60,334 bases of DNA from Pseudomonadales bacterium (GTDB lineage: Bacteria > Pseudomonadota > Gammaproteobacteria > Pseudomonadales > Ketobacteraceae), in NCBI GenBank assembly GCA_002701845.1, contig NZXG01000012.1, forward strand, positions 1 through 60,334, read 5' to 3'. The first letter of the stretch is position 1. Each line of letters starts with the position of its first letter. This document shows, in pieces, positions 26,355 through 35,483 of this stretch. The translations under genes were made by a program, and so were the position numbers. A model generated the notes under the pieces. It was not told the origin of the DNA. It saw only the letters and a program-made list of their open reading frames with translations, and did not search any database.

Positions 26355-27881
26355 TAAATGCCGACCTAATGTTGCCAGCAGCTGCTCCTCGGTGAAGGGT
26401 TTCTCCAGATAGTCGTCGATACCCGCTGCGCGACAGTGTTCCCACACATCCTGGCGGGAATCGGCAGAGGAGGCAATGATCACGGGTTGCGGAGACAGCT
26501 TCCGCTCGCGAACCGCTGTGCTGAATGCCAGACCACTGATGCCCTCCATGTGCAGATCCGTGATAATGACATCCGGCACCTCGGTGGCGAGTTGTTCCAG
26601 TGCCGCCTCACCACTGCCGGCGGTGGCGAGAGTCAGTGGCGTATCCTCCAGCATCATTTCCGCCAGGGCCAGGTTGATAGGGGTATCGTCCACCACCAGC
26701 AGCTTGCGGTTGGGCCAGAGGCGGACGTCAGGGATCGTGGTGCCACCGGCTGGAATTTCATCCCGGTGGCTATCCTGCTGAACCAACTGTGCGGGCAGGG
26801 TCAACGTAAATACCGAGCCGGAACGGAGCTGGGAATAGACATCCAGGGTTAGTCCCAGAGCGTTCACCAGCTCACGGGTGATACTCAGTCCCAGTCCGGT
26901 GGACAGACCGCGTTCATCGTTGGGGGCTTCATCCAGTGAGAAAAAAGGCTGGAAGATTCGCTGAATGTCGGCAATACCACGACCGGTATCCCGTACCGCC
27001 AGCCGCAGGTCATTATCCATGGCATGTAGTTCAATGGTCACCTGACCTTCGTCGGTAAATTTTAGGGCGTTGGAGACCAGATTAATCAGAATCTGGGTCA
27101 GCCTGGCGCGATCGGTGTTCACCAGTACGGGGGCAGGACCCACATTGATACGCTGTTGCAGCAGGATGCCTTTTTCCAGGGCCCGCGAGCGAAACAGTTC
27201 GGACACCTGTTGCAGCAGTTGGGTAAGATCGAACAGGCTGGGATTCAATTGCAGGGTGGATTGCTGAATTTTTGCGGCGTCCAGAATATACTGAATCAGC
27301 ATTAGAAGATGCTGGCCGGAATTCTCCACCACCGCCAGCTTCTGCTCCATGTCCGCGTCGGCCAGCTGTTTGCGCACCTGCTCCACAATGCCCATCATGG
27401 CATGCAGCGGGGCCCGCAATTCATGGGACATGGCGGAGAAAAACCGCTCCTTGGATTTTACCGCCAGAGACGCGGCAAACTCCGCGGTTTTCAATGGAGT
27501 CACATCCGCGTGGGTGCCCGTAAAGCGCACCGGCTGGCCCTGGTCGTTCCAGGCCACCACTTTACCCCGATCCAGAATATACACCCAGTGACCATCTCGG
27601 TGGCGCATGCGATGCAGGTTTTCGTAGAATTCGGCGTCGCCCCGCAGATGGGCCTGAATATCCTCCATGCATTTGGCCATATCATCGGGGTGGACCCGGG
27701 ACGACCAGTCGTCCAGGGTCATGCTGAGGTCCGCCACTGTCAGGCCCAGCATGGCGGCCCAGTTGTGATCGAATACCACCTCATTGGTTTGTGGGTTCCA
27801 ATCCCACATACCCAGACGGGTGCTGTCCAGCACCAGCTTTAAGCGCTCCTGGGTATAAGTCTGATCCAGTTTGTCGGACAT
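26346..27881 (-). CDS. hybrid sensor histidine kinase/response regulator (PAS-HisKA-HATPase-REC)
   Basis: A 511-residue soluble signalling protein. A PAS domain of the PAS_3 type occupies residues about 10-130 (LGMWDWNPQTNEVVFDHNW, WVYILDRGKVVAWNDQG, FTGTHADVT). The dimerisation/phospho-acceptor helix is FFSAMSHELRAPLHAMMGI with the histidine in the H box. The ATPase domain shows LINLVSNALKF (N box), DTGRGI (G1) and GLGLSITREL (G2). A receiver domain follows, LLVVDDTPINLALAEMML with the phospho-acceptor aspartate in VIITDLHMEG. There is no membrane segment, so it senses a cytoplasmic signal or receives one from another protein. It has no adjacent response regulator or HPt gene. Confidence 0.93.
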   Translation of the reverse strand: MSDKLDQTYTQERLKLVLDSTRLGMWDWNPQTNEVVFDHNWAAMLGLTVADLSMTLDDWSSRVHPDDMAKCMEDIQAHLRGDAEFYENLHRMRHRDGHWVYILDRGKVVAWNDQGQPVRFTGTHADVTPLKTAEFAASLAVKSKERFFSAMSHELRAPLHAMMGIVEQVRKQLADADMEQKLAVVENSGQHLLMLIQYILDAAKIQQSTLQLNPSLFDLTQLLQQVSELFRSRALEKGILLQQRINVGPAPVLVNTDRARLTQILINLVSNALKFTDEGQVTIELHAMDNDLRLAVRDTGRGIADIQRIFQPFFSLDEAPNDERGLSTGLGLSITRELVNALGLTLDVYSQLRSGSVFTLTLPAQLVQQDSHRDEIPAGGTTIPDVRLWPNRKLLVVDDTPINLALAEMMLEDTPLTLATAGSGEAALEQLATEVPDVIITDLHMEGISGLAFSTAVRERKLSPQPVIIASSADSRQDVWEHCRAAGIDDYLEKPFTEEQLLATLGRHLSV

Positions 27882-27969
27882 GGTGAGGGACTCACGGGGT
27901 TTGCGCTATCCGTTCAATATAGCAAAGGCCCGTTGACTTTGCCCTGGGTCAGGGCCGCGGCGGCCCGTA

Positions 27970-28509
27970 TTAACCGGCGAGCATGTCGATAATCGCCTGA
28001 CCGAAGGCGTCCAGATCCTGGGGTGTGCGGCTGGTGATCAGATTGCCATCCACCTTGACCTCCTCATCCACCCAGGTGCCACCGGCATTGATGATGTCGG
28101 TCTTCAGGCTGGGATAGGAGGTCAGCACCTTGCCGTCGGCGGCACCGGCCTCCACCAGCAGCCAGGGGCCATGGCAGATGGCCGCCACTGGTTTGCCGCT
28201 GGCCACGAACTCAGAGACCAGTTTCACCGCCTGGGGATTGGTGCGCAGGGTGTCGGGGTTGTTCAAGCCGCCGGGCAGCACCAGAGCATCGAAATCACCG
28301 GCTGAGACCTGATCCACCGTGGCATCCACTGGAAATGTATCGCCGGCGTCGCCTCCCTGCTTGCCTTTGATCTCACCATTTTCCAACGATACCAGCGTGG
28401 TGTCGGCACCGGCGGCCCGCAGGGTCTCCCAGGGGTGGGTGAGTTCGCTTTGCTCGAATCCGTTGGTGGCCAGAAATGCCACGTGTCTGTTGTTCAGGGG
28501 GTTAGTCAT
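27970..28509 (-). CDS. DJ-1/PfpI family protein (YhbO/PfpI-type)
   Basis: A 179-residue cytoplasmic protein of the class I glutamine-amidotransferase-like DJ-1/PfpI family. The nucleophile elbow AICHGPWLLVEA places the reactive cysteine at about residue 109 with the following His, and VAFLATNGFEQSEL at the N-terminus supplies the usual Glu. FDALVLPGGLNNPDTLR and GGTWVDEEVKVDGNLITSRTP (in two adjoining parts) complete the pattern. Family members act as stress proteins, with deglycase, glyoxalase or peptidase activity proposed. It is divergent from the KefB-like gene. An AGGAG-type site precedes the ATG. Confidence 0.92.
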   Translation of the reverse strand: MTNPLNNRHVAFLATNGFEQSELTHPWETLRAAGADTTLVSLENGEIKGKQGGDAGDTFPVDATVDQVSAGDFDALVLPGGLNNPDTLRTNPQAVKLVSEFVASGKPVAAICHGPWLLVEAGAADGKVLTSYPSLKTDIINAGGTWVDEEVKVDGNLITSRTPQDLDAFGQAIIDMLAG

Positions 28510-28731
28510 GGGTGTAGCTCCTTACTGAAGGGCTTGCGAAATTCCCGGGGAATCCGTTTCCGGACTGTTTGCAAGGACTGGTTGCAAAGACCGTGCACAG
28601 TGCCTGGGAGCGCTGTCATACGGTCTTTGGGGTAATGCTGATGGCAGATTTTGTAAAATAGCGCCCCGCGTCATGCAGAAGTTGCAACGCCTGAAGCATC
28701 CTGCTGCAGCCTGAAAACGGTCGGGGGCGGG

Positions 28732-28767
28732 AAAAACCCGGCGCAAAAACCCGCAAACAAAAACCCG
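28732..28767. repeat. three spaced copies of AAAAACCCG
   Basis: AAAAACCCG occurs at 28732-28740, 28745-28753 and 28759-28767, with start-to-start distances of 13 and 14 bases, in the 313-base divergent region between the PfpI gene and the antiporter gene. The rest of that region shows nothing I can name. The repeats could be a regulator site or chance in A- and C-rich DNA. Confidence 0.4.
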
Positions 28768-28822
28768 CAAATAAGGTAAGCTGCCACGGTCAACGTCATT
28801 GGAAATTGAGGGAGCCGGGCCT

Positions 28823-30604
28823 TTGTTTGACTATTCCCCTACTGAACTGGAACTGATGTTCTGGCGCGCGCTCGCACTCATCGCTGCCGCCTGCTTGTTT
28901 ACCCCGATATTTCGCAAACTGGGATTGGGGCCCATCCTTGGGTACCTGGCGGGAGGCATTGCGGTCAATCTTGCCTTTGGCGGTAAATTTTCAGAACACC
29001 CCGAAGAGCTGCTGCACTTTTCAGAGTTCGGGGTGGTGTTGTTCCTGTTTGTGATCGGCCTGGAACTGAAACCCCAAAGCCTGTGGCGTATGCGGTCCGA
29101 TATTTTTGGCCTGGGTTTGCTGCAGTTGCTGGTGTGTGGTCTGGTCCTGGGGCTGGGGGCGCTGGTATTTGAGCTTTCCTGGTCAGCGGCTTTAATCGTG
29201 GGCCTGGGGCTGGCGCTATCCTCCACTGCGATTGTCATGAAGCAATTGGACGAACGGCGGGAGCGTAACAGTCGTCATGGGCGGAAGGCTTTCAGTATTC
29301 TGCTGCTGCAGGATCTGGCGGTGGTGCCGTTGCTGCTGCTGACCACGTTATTGGCTCCCACTGGCGGAGGCCTCACTTTACAGGAAAGTGTGAAGGAAGT
29401 GAGTGTGGGGGTGGGTGCTATCATCGCTCTGATTCTCACCGGTCACTTTCTGTTGCCGCGGCTGTTTCACCTGTTATCGGCGGTTCGCACGCCGGAAATT
29501 ATGACCGCCAGCGCCCTGGGGGTGGTGATCGGCGCGGCGTTATTAATGGATATGGCGGGAATGTCCTATGCCATGGGGGCCTTCCTGGCAGGGGTAATGC
29601 TGGCGGATTCGTCGTATCGTCATGAGATTGAAGCGAATATCGAACCGTTCAGAGGCTTGTTTCTCGGACTGTTCTTTATGGCGGTGGGGGTCACACTTGA
29701 TCTAAACGTGATTCAGCAGAACGCATTGGTGATATTACTGGTGGCCCCCCTGACCATGGTGATCAAGGGTCTGGCCATTTACACTGTCACCCGCGTACTG
29801 GGCAACGATCGGGACACTTCCGTGCGGGTGGCTTTGGCGCTGGCGCAACTGGGGGAGTTTGGTTTTGTGCTGTTTGCCGCTGCGGCGGGTGCTGGTGTGC
29901 TGAGTGATGCTCTGGCACCGGTGCTGATTGCCATCGTCTCAGTCTCCATGGCGCTATCGCCGTTCCTGGAAAAACTGTTGCCAATACTGCTGCGGGGTGA
30001 ACAAAGGCCACCGCCGGTGGAGGATTACTCCGATGCCGAAGGTAACGTACTGATCATAGGTTTTGGTCGATTTGGCCAGGTGTTGTCACAGCCACTGTTC
30101 GCCGATGGCCTCAGTATCACCATCCTCGATAATGACCCGGTACGAATCGAGGATGCACGCCGGTTCGGGTTTCGGGTGCATTACGGTGATGGCACCCGCC
30201 GGGATATTCTGCGGGCCGCCGGTATTGAATCAATGACTTCGGTGATCGTCTGTACCCAGCAGCCGGATATTACCAGCCGCATCGTGGAGCAGGTGATGCA
30301 GGAGAACCAATCGGCGCGGATTTATGCCCGTTCCTTTGATCGTATTCACTCCATTCAATTGCGGCGTATGGACACCACCTACAGCGTGCGTGAGACCTTT
30401 GAATCAGCCCTGGCGCTGGGTCGCCAGGTGCTGTTGGGTCTGGGCAGCGACGACATTCATGTGGAACAGATTATCAAGGACGTGCGCAAGCGGGATCTGG
30501 ACCGGCTCAAACAGCAGGCCGAGGAGGGCATTATGGCGGGGCTGGACAAGCTGCACAGCCACCAGCAGCCGGTGCGGCCGGAGCCTCTGGACCTGGATGG
30601 CTAA
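28823..30604 (+). CDS. KefB/KefC-like CPA2 cation:proton antiporter with RCK_N domain
   Basis: An antiporter of about 593 residues. The first ~390 residues form roughly twelve membrane helices with CPA2 signatures GLGPILGYLAGGIAVN, FSEFGVVLFLFVIGLELK, GLALSSTAIVMKQL and LLLQDLAVVPLLLL, plus QLGEFGFVLFAAA. A cytosolic Rossmann RCK_N (TrkA-N) domain follows (NVLIIGFGRFGQVLSQ, ILDNDPVRIEDARRFG, VHYGDGTRRDIL). No ancillary KefF/KefG oxidoreductase gene is adjacent. Such proteins export K+ under glutathione or NAD control to protect against electrophiles or pH stress. I choose TTG 28823, which has GAGGGA nine bases upstream; TTG 28799 and ATG 28856 are alternatives. Confidence 0.9.
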   Translation: MFDYSPTELELMFWRALALIAAACLFTPIFRKLGLGPILGYLAGGIAVNLAFGGKFSEHPEELLHFSEFGVVLFLFVIGLELKPQSLWRMRSDIFGLGLLQLLVCGLVLGLGALVFELSWSAALIVGLGLALSSTAIVMKQLDERRERNSRHGRKAFSILLLQDLAVVPLLLLTTLLAPTGGGLTLQESVKEVSVGVGAIIALILTGHFLLPRLFHLLSAVRTPEIMTASALGVVIGAALLMDMAGMSYAMGAFLAGVMLADSSYRHEIEANIEPFRGLFLGLFFMAVGVTLDLNVIQQNALVILLVAPLTMVIKGLAIYTVTRVLGNDRDTSVRVALALAQLGEFGFVLFAAAAGAGVLSDALAPVLIAIVSVSMALSPFLEKLLPILLRGEQRPPPVEDYSDAEGNVLIIGFGRFGQVLSQPLFADGLSITILDNDPVRIEDARRFGFRVHYGDGTRRDILRAAGIESMTSVIVCTQQPDITSRIVEQVMQENQSARIYARSFDRIHSIQLRRMDTTYSVRETFESALALGRQVLLGLGSDDIHVEQIIKDVRKRDLDRLKQQAEEGIMAGLDKLHSHQQPVRPEPLDLDG

Positions 30605-30630
30605 CAGGGCCATCTGTTATGGGTTTGGTA

Positions 30631-32013
30631 TTACTCTATTTCTGGCACTGCGTCCAACAACTGAATGAAGCTATCTGGCAAAGGAAAGTTGTCATCAATA
30701 ACGAGTCCAGTTGTTGATACAGATAGGTCATCCCCCTGTGTTAAGGTGGTGTGCTCCGCTCGGACTGTAGCAGTTAGAGAGATTTCTGCCAGCACATCGG
30801 CCAAATCGTCATTAAGTCTTTGGTTAACAACGCTCCAGTCATCATGATCGCGATGTACCGTCACTACAGTTTGTTGTTGGCATCTTGTTGGGTCTACGCT
30901 GGCACCCAGTGGCCCGCCAATTGCGGTAAGATTTACACTTTCCATCAACCATTGAATAGGGTTAATTGGTGTATGCCCATCAATGTCAGCTTGAACCAAT
31001 CCTGCATCAATTTGATGATTTCCATTCCAGTCCACTGGGCCAAGGCCGATTCCCGCACTTTCATCTAGCGAGTTTTCATTTAAGGTGGGGCGCGTACCTC
31101 TAGAATAACTGAATGAAAGCGCCATGAACGGGTTATAATTCATGACACTGACGTAGTTTGGCTTGCAGAGAATACCGTCTGATCCCCCGTGGCGTAGCCC
31201 CAAATTATGTCCAAGCTCGTGCATCCAGACTATTGCTTCCACCAAGCCCTCAGCTGGCCCCAATATACTGAAATCCCCTGTCACGTAATTGCGGCGCCCA
31301 TTTAGCTCCGCCCATCCAAAAAGTTCACTCGAGTTGTAATCTGCCTGTGTGTAATAAAACAGGTTTTGCCTGTTTTGATGGAAAACCTTAGAAGTTCCGC
31401 TCCCTCCCCCATACTCGCCCTGGTCGATTATAAGGTTTATCCCGGGTTGACCATTAGGGTTTGAAATTGGCGCGTCGTTAAATGAGTTCTTAAGAATTTT
31501 AATTGCTAAAGGAGTAAATGCAGTGGATGGTTCATTAATATCCCAATCAACTTCGACCAGGATATCTTTCCTCAGGGGTGAAACCCCCATGCTGATGAGA
31601 GGGTAGGGGTAGACCACCCGGGCTTCCAGACCGTCTGGCAAACCGTCCCCGTCGCTATCGGGATTCAAAGGATCCGTGTCGATTTGGAGTTCTTCGGAGT
31701 CAGTGAGTAGATCACTATCGGTATCAGCACTGTCGTCAGGCTGTAATTGAAACTCGTATCGCAGGCCTGCTCGCTGGCTAATTTGCAAGTAGCCTGGGGC
31801 ATCAATCGTGAGTGACAATCGCCCTTCCCAGCCATCTGGGTAGTTGAAGATGCCGTTTTCATCACTATATTCGTGATAGATTTGACCGTGTTGGTCTGCG
31901 AACAATACCTGGATACCCGCGAGCGGAGATCCAGTTGTATCCACGACTTTTCCGGCATCGATCTGACATGCACACAAGAACAAAGCAACGATAAATAGTA
32001 TTATTATTCTCAT
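30631..32013 (-). CDS. low-GC zinc metalloprotease lipoprotein
   Basis: A 460-residue lipoprotein: leader MRIIILFIVALFLCACQ with lipobox LCAC. Residues about 22-90 resemble a carboxypeptidase-regulatory-like beta domain (GKVVDTTGSPLAGIQV). A Ca2+-type DxDxD segment follows (TDSDLLTDSEE, NPDSDGDGLPDGLE). The protease domain has the extended zinc motif HELGHNLGLRH (His265, Glu266, His269, His275) and a Met-turn-like VSVMNYNPF, as in metzincins. The gene is visibly poorer in GC than its neighbours (one sampled 60-base line is 40% GC, versus well above 60% in the adjacent patatin gene), suggesting lateral acquisition. Substrate unknown. It converges with the antiporter gene with a 26-base gap. 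Confidence 0.83.
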   Translation of the reverse strand: MRIIILFIVALFLCACQIDAGKVVDTTGSPLAGIQVLFADQHGQIYHEYSDENGIFNYPDGWEGRLSLTIDAPGYLQISQRAGLRYEFQLQPDDSADTDSDLLTDSEELQIDTDPLNPDSDGDGLPDGLEARVVYPYPLISMGVSPLRKDILVEVDWDINEPSTAFTPLAIKILKNSFNDAPISNPNGQPGINLIIDQGEYGGGSGTSKVFHQNRQNLFYYTQADYNSSELFGWAELNGRRNYVTGDFSILGPAEGLVEAIVWMHELGHNLGLRHGGSDGILCKPNYVSVMNYNPFMALSFSYSRGTRPTLNENSLDESAGIGLGPVDWNGNHQIDAGLVQADIDGHTPINPIQWLMESVNLTAIGGPLGASVDPTRCQQQTVVTVHRDHDDWSVVNQRLNDDLADVLAEISLTATVRAEHTTLTQGDDLSVSTTGLVIDDNFPLPDSFIQLLDAVPEIE

Positions 32014-32102
32014 TTCCTATTCGCAGCTAATTGAGCTTGGCTTGCATTGTATGGGATTTGTATGTCTCGCTCTACACACAATAATAGCGGCTCTCGCAGA
32101 AC

Positions 32103-33368
32103 CTAATTTGCTTCCATGGTGGTGGCCGTCTGCGGTTCAGGATCCCGTAGAAAAGCTTCAATTTCATCGATCCGATGGGCGGCATCCCGGTAGCCCAGTT
32201 GAATCAGCTCCCGGGTGAAGCTGGAATCGAACAACAAATAACTGGTCAGGTCGGCGCTTTGGGCATCCGGCGTGCCCAGGCCGTCTATCATATAGCGAAT
32301 GCTTTTGGGCAACCGGTGCTGCATGGTTTTGGCGATAATCGCAATGTCAGCGGAGGGCGAGATTACCATGGGCGTGACGATGCGCAGGGGTTCATGATCC
32401 GGCTCCGGCTCGTCCACCAGATCCACCAGTGAGGCCAGTTTTTCGTGCTCCTGCACAAAAGCGTTCATGCGTTTCAGGTGTTCCAGGTCGGAATCCAGAT
32501 GATCCAGAAAAATGGCATTCATCAATGTGCCGCAAATTTGCGACAGTGGCGGGCGCTGCAGATCGCTGGCAAAGTCTTCATCCTGTGACCATTCCGAGCG
32601 CAGCAGGCTGTTGGCGGATTCCTGACAGCGCACCCCGATGGCCAGCAGGCGGTCGGCGCCCAGGCGAATGGCCGGGCTCAAAGGGGTCACCAGGCGCATG
32701 GCGCCATCGCCAAAATACGCCGAAGCGGTGCCCATGGGTAGCTGTACCGGGGGGAATACGATGGGGATGGCGGCGGAGGCCAGCACATGACGGATATCAA
32801 TCTGTGCTGACAGCGCCACCCGGCGGCTTTTATTCCACAGCGGGTGACCTTGCTTGCCTTCCACAAAGGTAAATGCCCGGCCGGTGTGATAACCGGTGGC
32901 GGTGATCCCCAAAGCAAACAGATCCCCTTCTTTCACCGCACGGCGGATCCCGTCCAGCTTCAGATTCTCGTTCAGAAACTGATACAGCGGTGAGGAATCC
33001 ATTAACGATTGCACCCGGCCCGCGCCGATCAGGCCCCCCAGACCAAAATCCAGTACCAGATTGGTGGCGTTTTTCACCAGCGCCAGAGGATCGGTGCGGT
33101 ATACCTGATTGGCCTTTAGCTGGGACCAAAGCTTTACCAGCAGTTTGGCGCCGGCGGCCAGGCTCTGGTGATTGGCGGCGATGCAACTGCCGTTGATAGC
33201 GCCGGCCGATGCCCCGGTGATAATGGAAAAAGGCGCCGCACCGTCAGCAAAGGCGGGAATTTCGGCGATGCGCTTCATCACCCCGGCCTGATAGGCACCG
33301 CGGGCCCCTCCCGCGGTCAGTACCAGAGCGGACATGGGGTGGGGTACTGGGGAGTTCTTGGGTAGCAT
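32103..33368 (-). CDS. patatin-like phospholipase
   Basis: A protein of about 421 residues of the patatin/RssA lipid acyl hydrolase family. The oxyanion-hole loop is LTAGGARGAYQAGV near residue 20, the nucleophile serine lies in ITGASAGAIN (GxSxG as GASAG), and the dyad aspartate is in YFGDGAMRLVTPL. The long C-terminal half, with an alpha-helical segment (HLDSDLEHLKRMNAFVQEHE), is typical of larger bacterial patatins. I use ATG 33368; a TTG at 33383 is in frame and the ATG at 33332 is also close to the domain. No signal peptide, so probably cytoplasmic or membrane-associated. Family certain; substrate not. Confidence 0.9.
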   Translation of the reverse strand: MLPKNSPVPHPMSALVLTAGGARGAYQAGVMKRIAEIPAFADGAAPFSIITGASAGAINGSCIAANHQSLAAGAKLLVKLWSQLKANQVYRTDPLALVKNATNLVLDFGLGGLIGAGRVQSLMDSSPLYQFLNENLKLDGIRRAVKEGDLFALGITATGYHTGRAFTFVEGKQGHPLWNKSRRVALSAQIDIRHVLASAAIPIVFPPVQLPMGTASAYFGDGAMRLVTPLSPAIRLGADRLLAIGVRCQESANSLLRSEWSQDEDFASDLQRPPLSQICGTLMNAIFLDHLDSDLEHLKRMNAFVQEHEKLASLVDLVDEPEPDHEPLRIVTPMVISPSADIAIIAKTMQHRLPKSIRYMIDGLGTPDAQSADLTSYLLFDSSFTRELIQLGYRDAAHRIDEIEAFLRDPEPQTATTMEAN

Positions 33369-33431
33369 GCTAAGGGAATCCAAATCCGGCTTGTGAAAGT
33401 CTCTGCTTCAATGCAGATGCCATGCCACGGT

Positions 33432-33462
33432 CAGCAGCGGGCTCCTACTCCGCCCGCTGCTG
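33432..33462. terminator. stem-loop enclosing the IDH-like gene's stop codon
   Basis: CAGCAGCGGGC pairs exactly with GCCCGCTGCTG across a nine-base loop that contains the minus-strand stop (33445-33447). No T-run follows. It resembles the hairpin at 9966-9997 in trapping the stop in the loop. Confidence 0.45.
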
Positions 33463-35196
33463 TTGCAGGTTACGCTCAATGGCATCCAGAAACCCGTACA
33501 TGTCCACCACGGTTTCGCTATCGGGAGTGCGGGTTTTGCCTTTAAGGTCGGCGGTGATATAGCCCTGATCCACCGTCAGAATCAATGCTTCCTTCAGCTG
33601 ATCCGAATATATCCGCAGATCGGTATTGGCCTCCCGCAGGGCCAGGGTTTCCAGGGCATTGGCCACCGCGAACAATAGAGCGGAAGGGTTGAACAATGCC
33701 ACTTTGCCATCGGATTCCAGATATTTCAGATACAGGTCGTGGGCGGTGCCGTGGGGTGCCTCGTACAGCATGGTGCCGTCCATACTCTCAATAATGGAGC
33801 TGGCGGTGGCCAGGCTGCCCCCCAGGGCGGCGGAGATATCCGAGAAAATATCGCCGTCCAGATTCAACGACGGATACAGGCCGTTGCGGGGCGGGTCAGT
33901 GATCATCTTTTTTAGCTGCGACGATGGACGCATGATCATAAACGACGGCGGCTGCAGATTGTCGGTCACCATTTCCTGACGCACTTCCTTGATCACGTCG
34001 CTGAACACGTCATCATACTCCATATATTCCCGTTTCAGCCCGAAATAGATTTCCTTGTTGTTCTTGGCGGCATCCCGAAACACCTGCCCCACCCAGTCCT
34101 TGATCGCATCACGGTGGTTGGCCATGAAAATAATCGGATCGCCCTGTTTCACTTCCCGGGCGTGTTTTTCCTCGCCATCCAGCACGATTTTGATGATGCC
34201 GTCTTCCTCCACCGGCATATTGAAGCTGCCGTACTGGTCGCCACCGCCGGCGCTCATGCGGGAAATGGAAACACTGAAACGGCGATCGGGAATACCGTAT
34301 TTTTTCAGCTCTTTGACCAGTTTGTAGAGTTTGCGGCCGGTGGTGTTTTCCGGTACGCCCCAGATGGCGCGCTGGGGCGGGTTGGAAACAATGCGGGCGG
34401 CCTGGGCATCAATCAGCTCGTAATGGTACGCCAGGCCCAGCTCCTTGAAGTTCGCTTCGTAGTGTTCATGGTAAATGGTTTCCACCGTGTCCCGCATCAC
34501 ACCGTCGTAGCCGGAGATGACCGTGTCTTTCAGGCCCAGGTACGCATCTCTTTTTTCCTCAATGGCGCGGGTGAAAAAATTATGCGCCCAGTCTTTTACA
34601 TTGGCGATGTCGTTGGACGCCAGCAGCCAGGGATCGCCCTTGCGCAGCTGGCGCCGGTGCAGTTCTACCGGGCCACCGCTGGCGCCCACAAACAGTACCT
34701 TGATCACCCCGGTCACATGGGAGATTTCATTGTGACTTTCTTTATTGCCGCCGGTGTCCATGGTGTCCACCACGATGTCCCGGTCGATCCAGTCCGGATT
34801 CAATCGTTTCAGGTTGCGGAACGGGATGTCCTCGCGGGTGATGTTGCCGCTGATACCTTTGCGAATCGCTCCGTTGGGGGATTTGCTGGCCAGCGGTTTC
34901 AATTGATTTTTTTCCAGCCCGGGAATCTTTTCCAGAAACGCTTCCAGTTGCGGTCGGTTGACGGTCATGCCCGCGTTCTTAATGCCCACGCCGTGCTGCT
35001 TCAGCGCCTCAATGGCATCATCCACCACGTGGCCATTGGTGCGCAGCCGGTTTTCCGCCGACAGATCGATCTCCACCAGGGGGATATCCAGTTGACTGGT
35101 AACAAACTGCTCCAGTACCCGTTCGAAAGAGACCTGGGCCATTTCGTCGCCGTGGAGTATCACCAGGGGTCGGTTCACTTTGATCCGGTTAGCCAT
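33445..35196 (-). CDS. isocitrate dehydrogenase-like enzyme with internal duplication
   Basis: A 583-residue protein alignable by eye with the eukaryotic-type NADP isocitrate dehydrogenase: VILHGDEMAQVSFERVL, ASKSPNGAIRKGISGNITRE, GLKDTVISGYDGVMRD, YELIDAQAARIV, DGDIFSDISAALGGSLATAS, YEAPHGTAHDLYLKYLESDG and ALFNPSALLFAVANALE. It is about 150 residues longer than those enzymes. The extra length comes from a second copy of the middle segment: residues about 163-280 (GVIKVLFVG...KGDPWLLASNDIANVKDW) are echoed at about 333-442 (GIIKIVLDG...QGDPIIFMANHRDAIKDW). Likely substrate is isocitrate or a related hydroxyacid, with coenzyme uncertain. ATG 35196 has GAGG seven bases upstream. No tricarboxylic-acid-cycle genes are adjacent. 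Confidence 0.75.
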   Translation of the reverse strand: MANRIKVNRPLVILHGDEMAQVSFERVLEQFVTSQLDIPLVEIDLSAENRLRTNGHVVDDAIEALKQHGVGIKNAGMTVNRPQLEAFLEKIPGLEKNQLKPLASKSPNGAIRKGISGNITREDIPFRNLKRLNPDWIDRDIVVDTMDTGGNKESHNEISHVTGVIKVLFVGASGGPVELHRRQLRKGDPWLLASNDIANVKDWAHNFFTRAIEEKRDAYLGLKDTVISGYDGVMRDTVETIYHEHYEANFKELGLAYHYELIDAQAARIVSNPPQRAIWGVPENTTGRKLYKLVKELKKYGIPDRRFSVSISRMSAGGGDQYGSFNMPVEEDGIIKIVLDGEEKHAREVKQGDPIIFMANHRDAIKDWVGQVFRDAAKNNKEIYFGLKREYMEYDDVFSDVIKEVRQEMVTDNLQPPSFMIMRPSSQLKKMITDPPRNGLYPSLNLDGDIFSDISAALGGSLATASSIIESMDGTMLYEAPHGTAHDLYLKYLESDGKVALFNPSALLFAVANALETLALREANTDLRIYSDQLKEALILTVDQGYITADLKGKTRTPDSETVVDMYGFLDAIERNLQQQRAE

Positions 35197-35483
35197 GTGC
35201 ATTCCTCTTATCAGGCGGTTCCCTGTGCCAACTTTGGTCTATAGCGCTAAATTGATCAACTGTTTAAGCAATTCCATGGCCAGGGGCCATTGAGCGCCGT
35301 GAGGCGAAGATCAGGGTCAGGGCCCTGTCGGGTACGTTTACGGGTCGAAGACTTCTGATTCAACTTGGTGCAATTTCGTATCCGGGGCACCTTAATGGTA
35401 TTGGGTCGGGCTGGGTCAGTGATGGGCCAAATTGTCAGTATGGTGTACACTAATGGTATCATTGGTTAATAAATGAACAGAAC

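Noticed and set aside
28732-28767. AAAAACCCG repeats as an origin or iteron set
   Set aside because: Only three short copies, no DnaA-type boxes or replication gene nearby.
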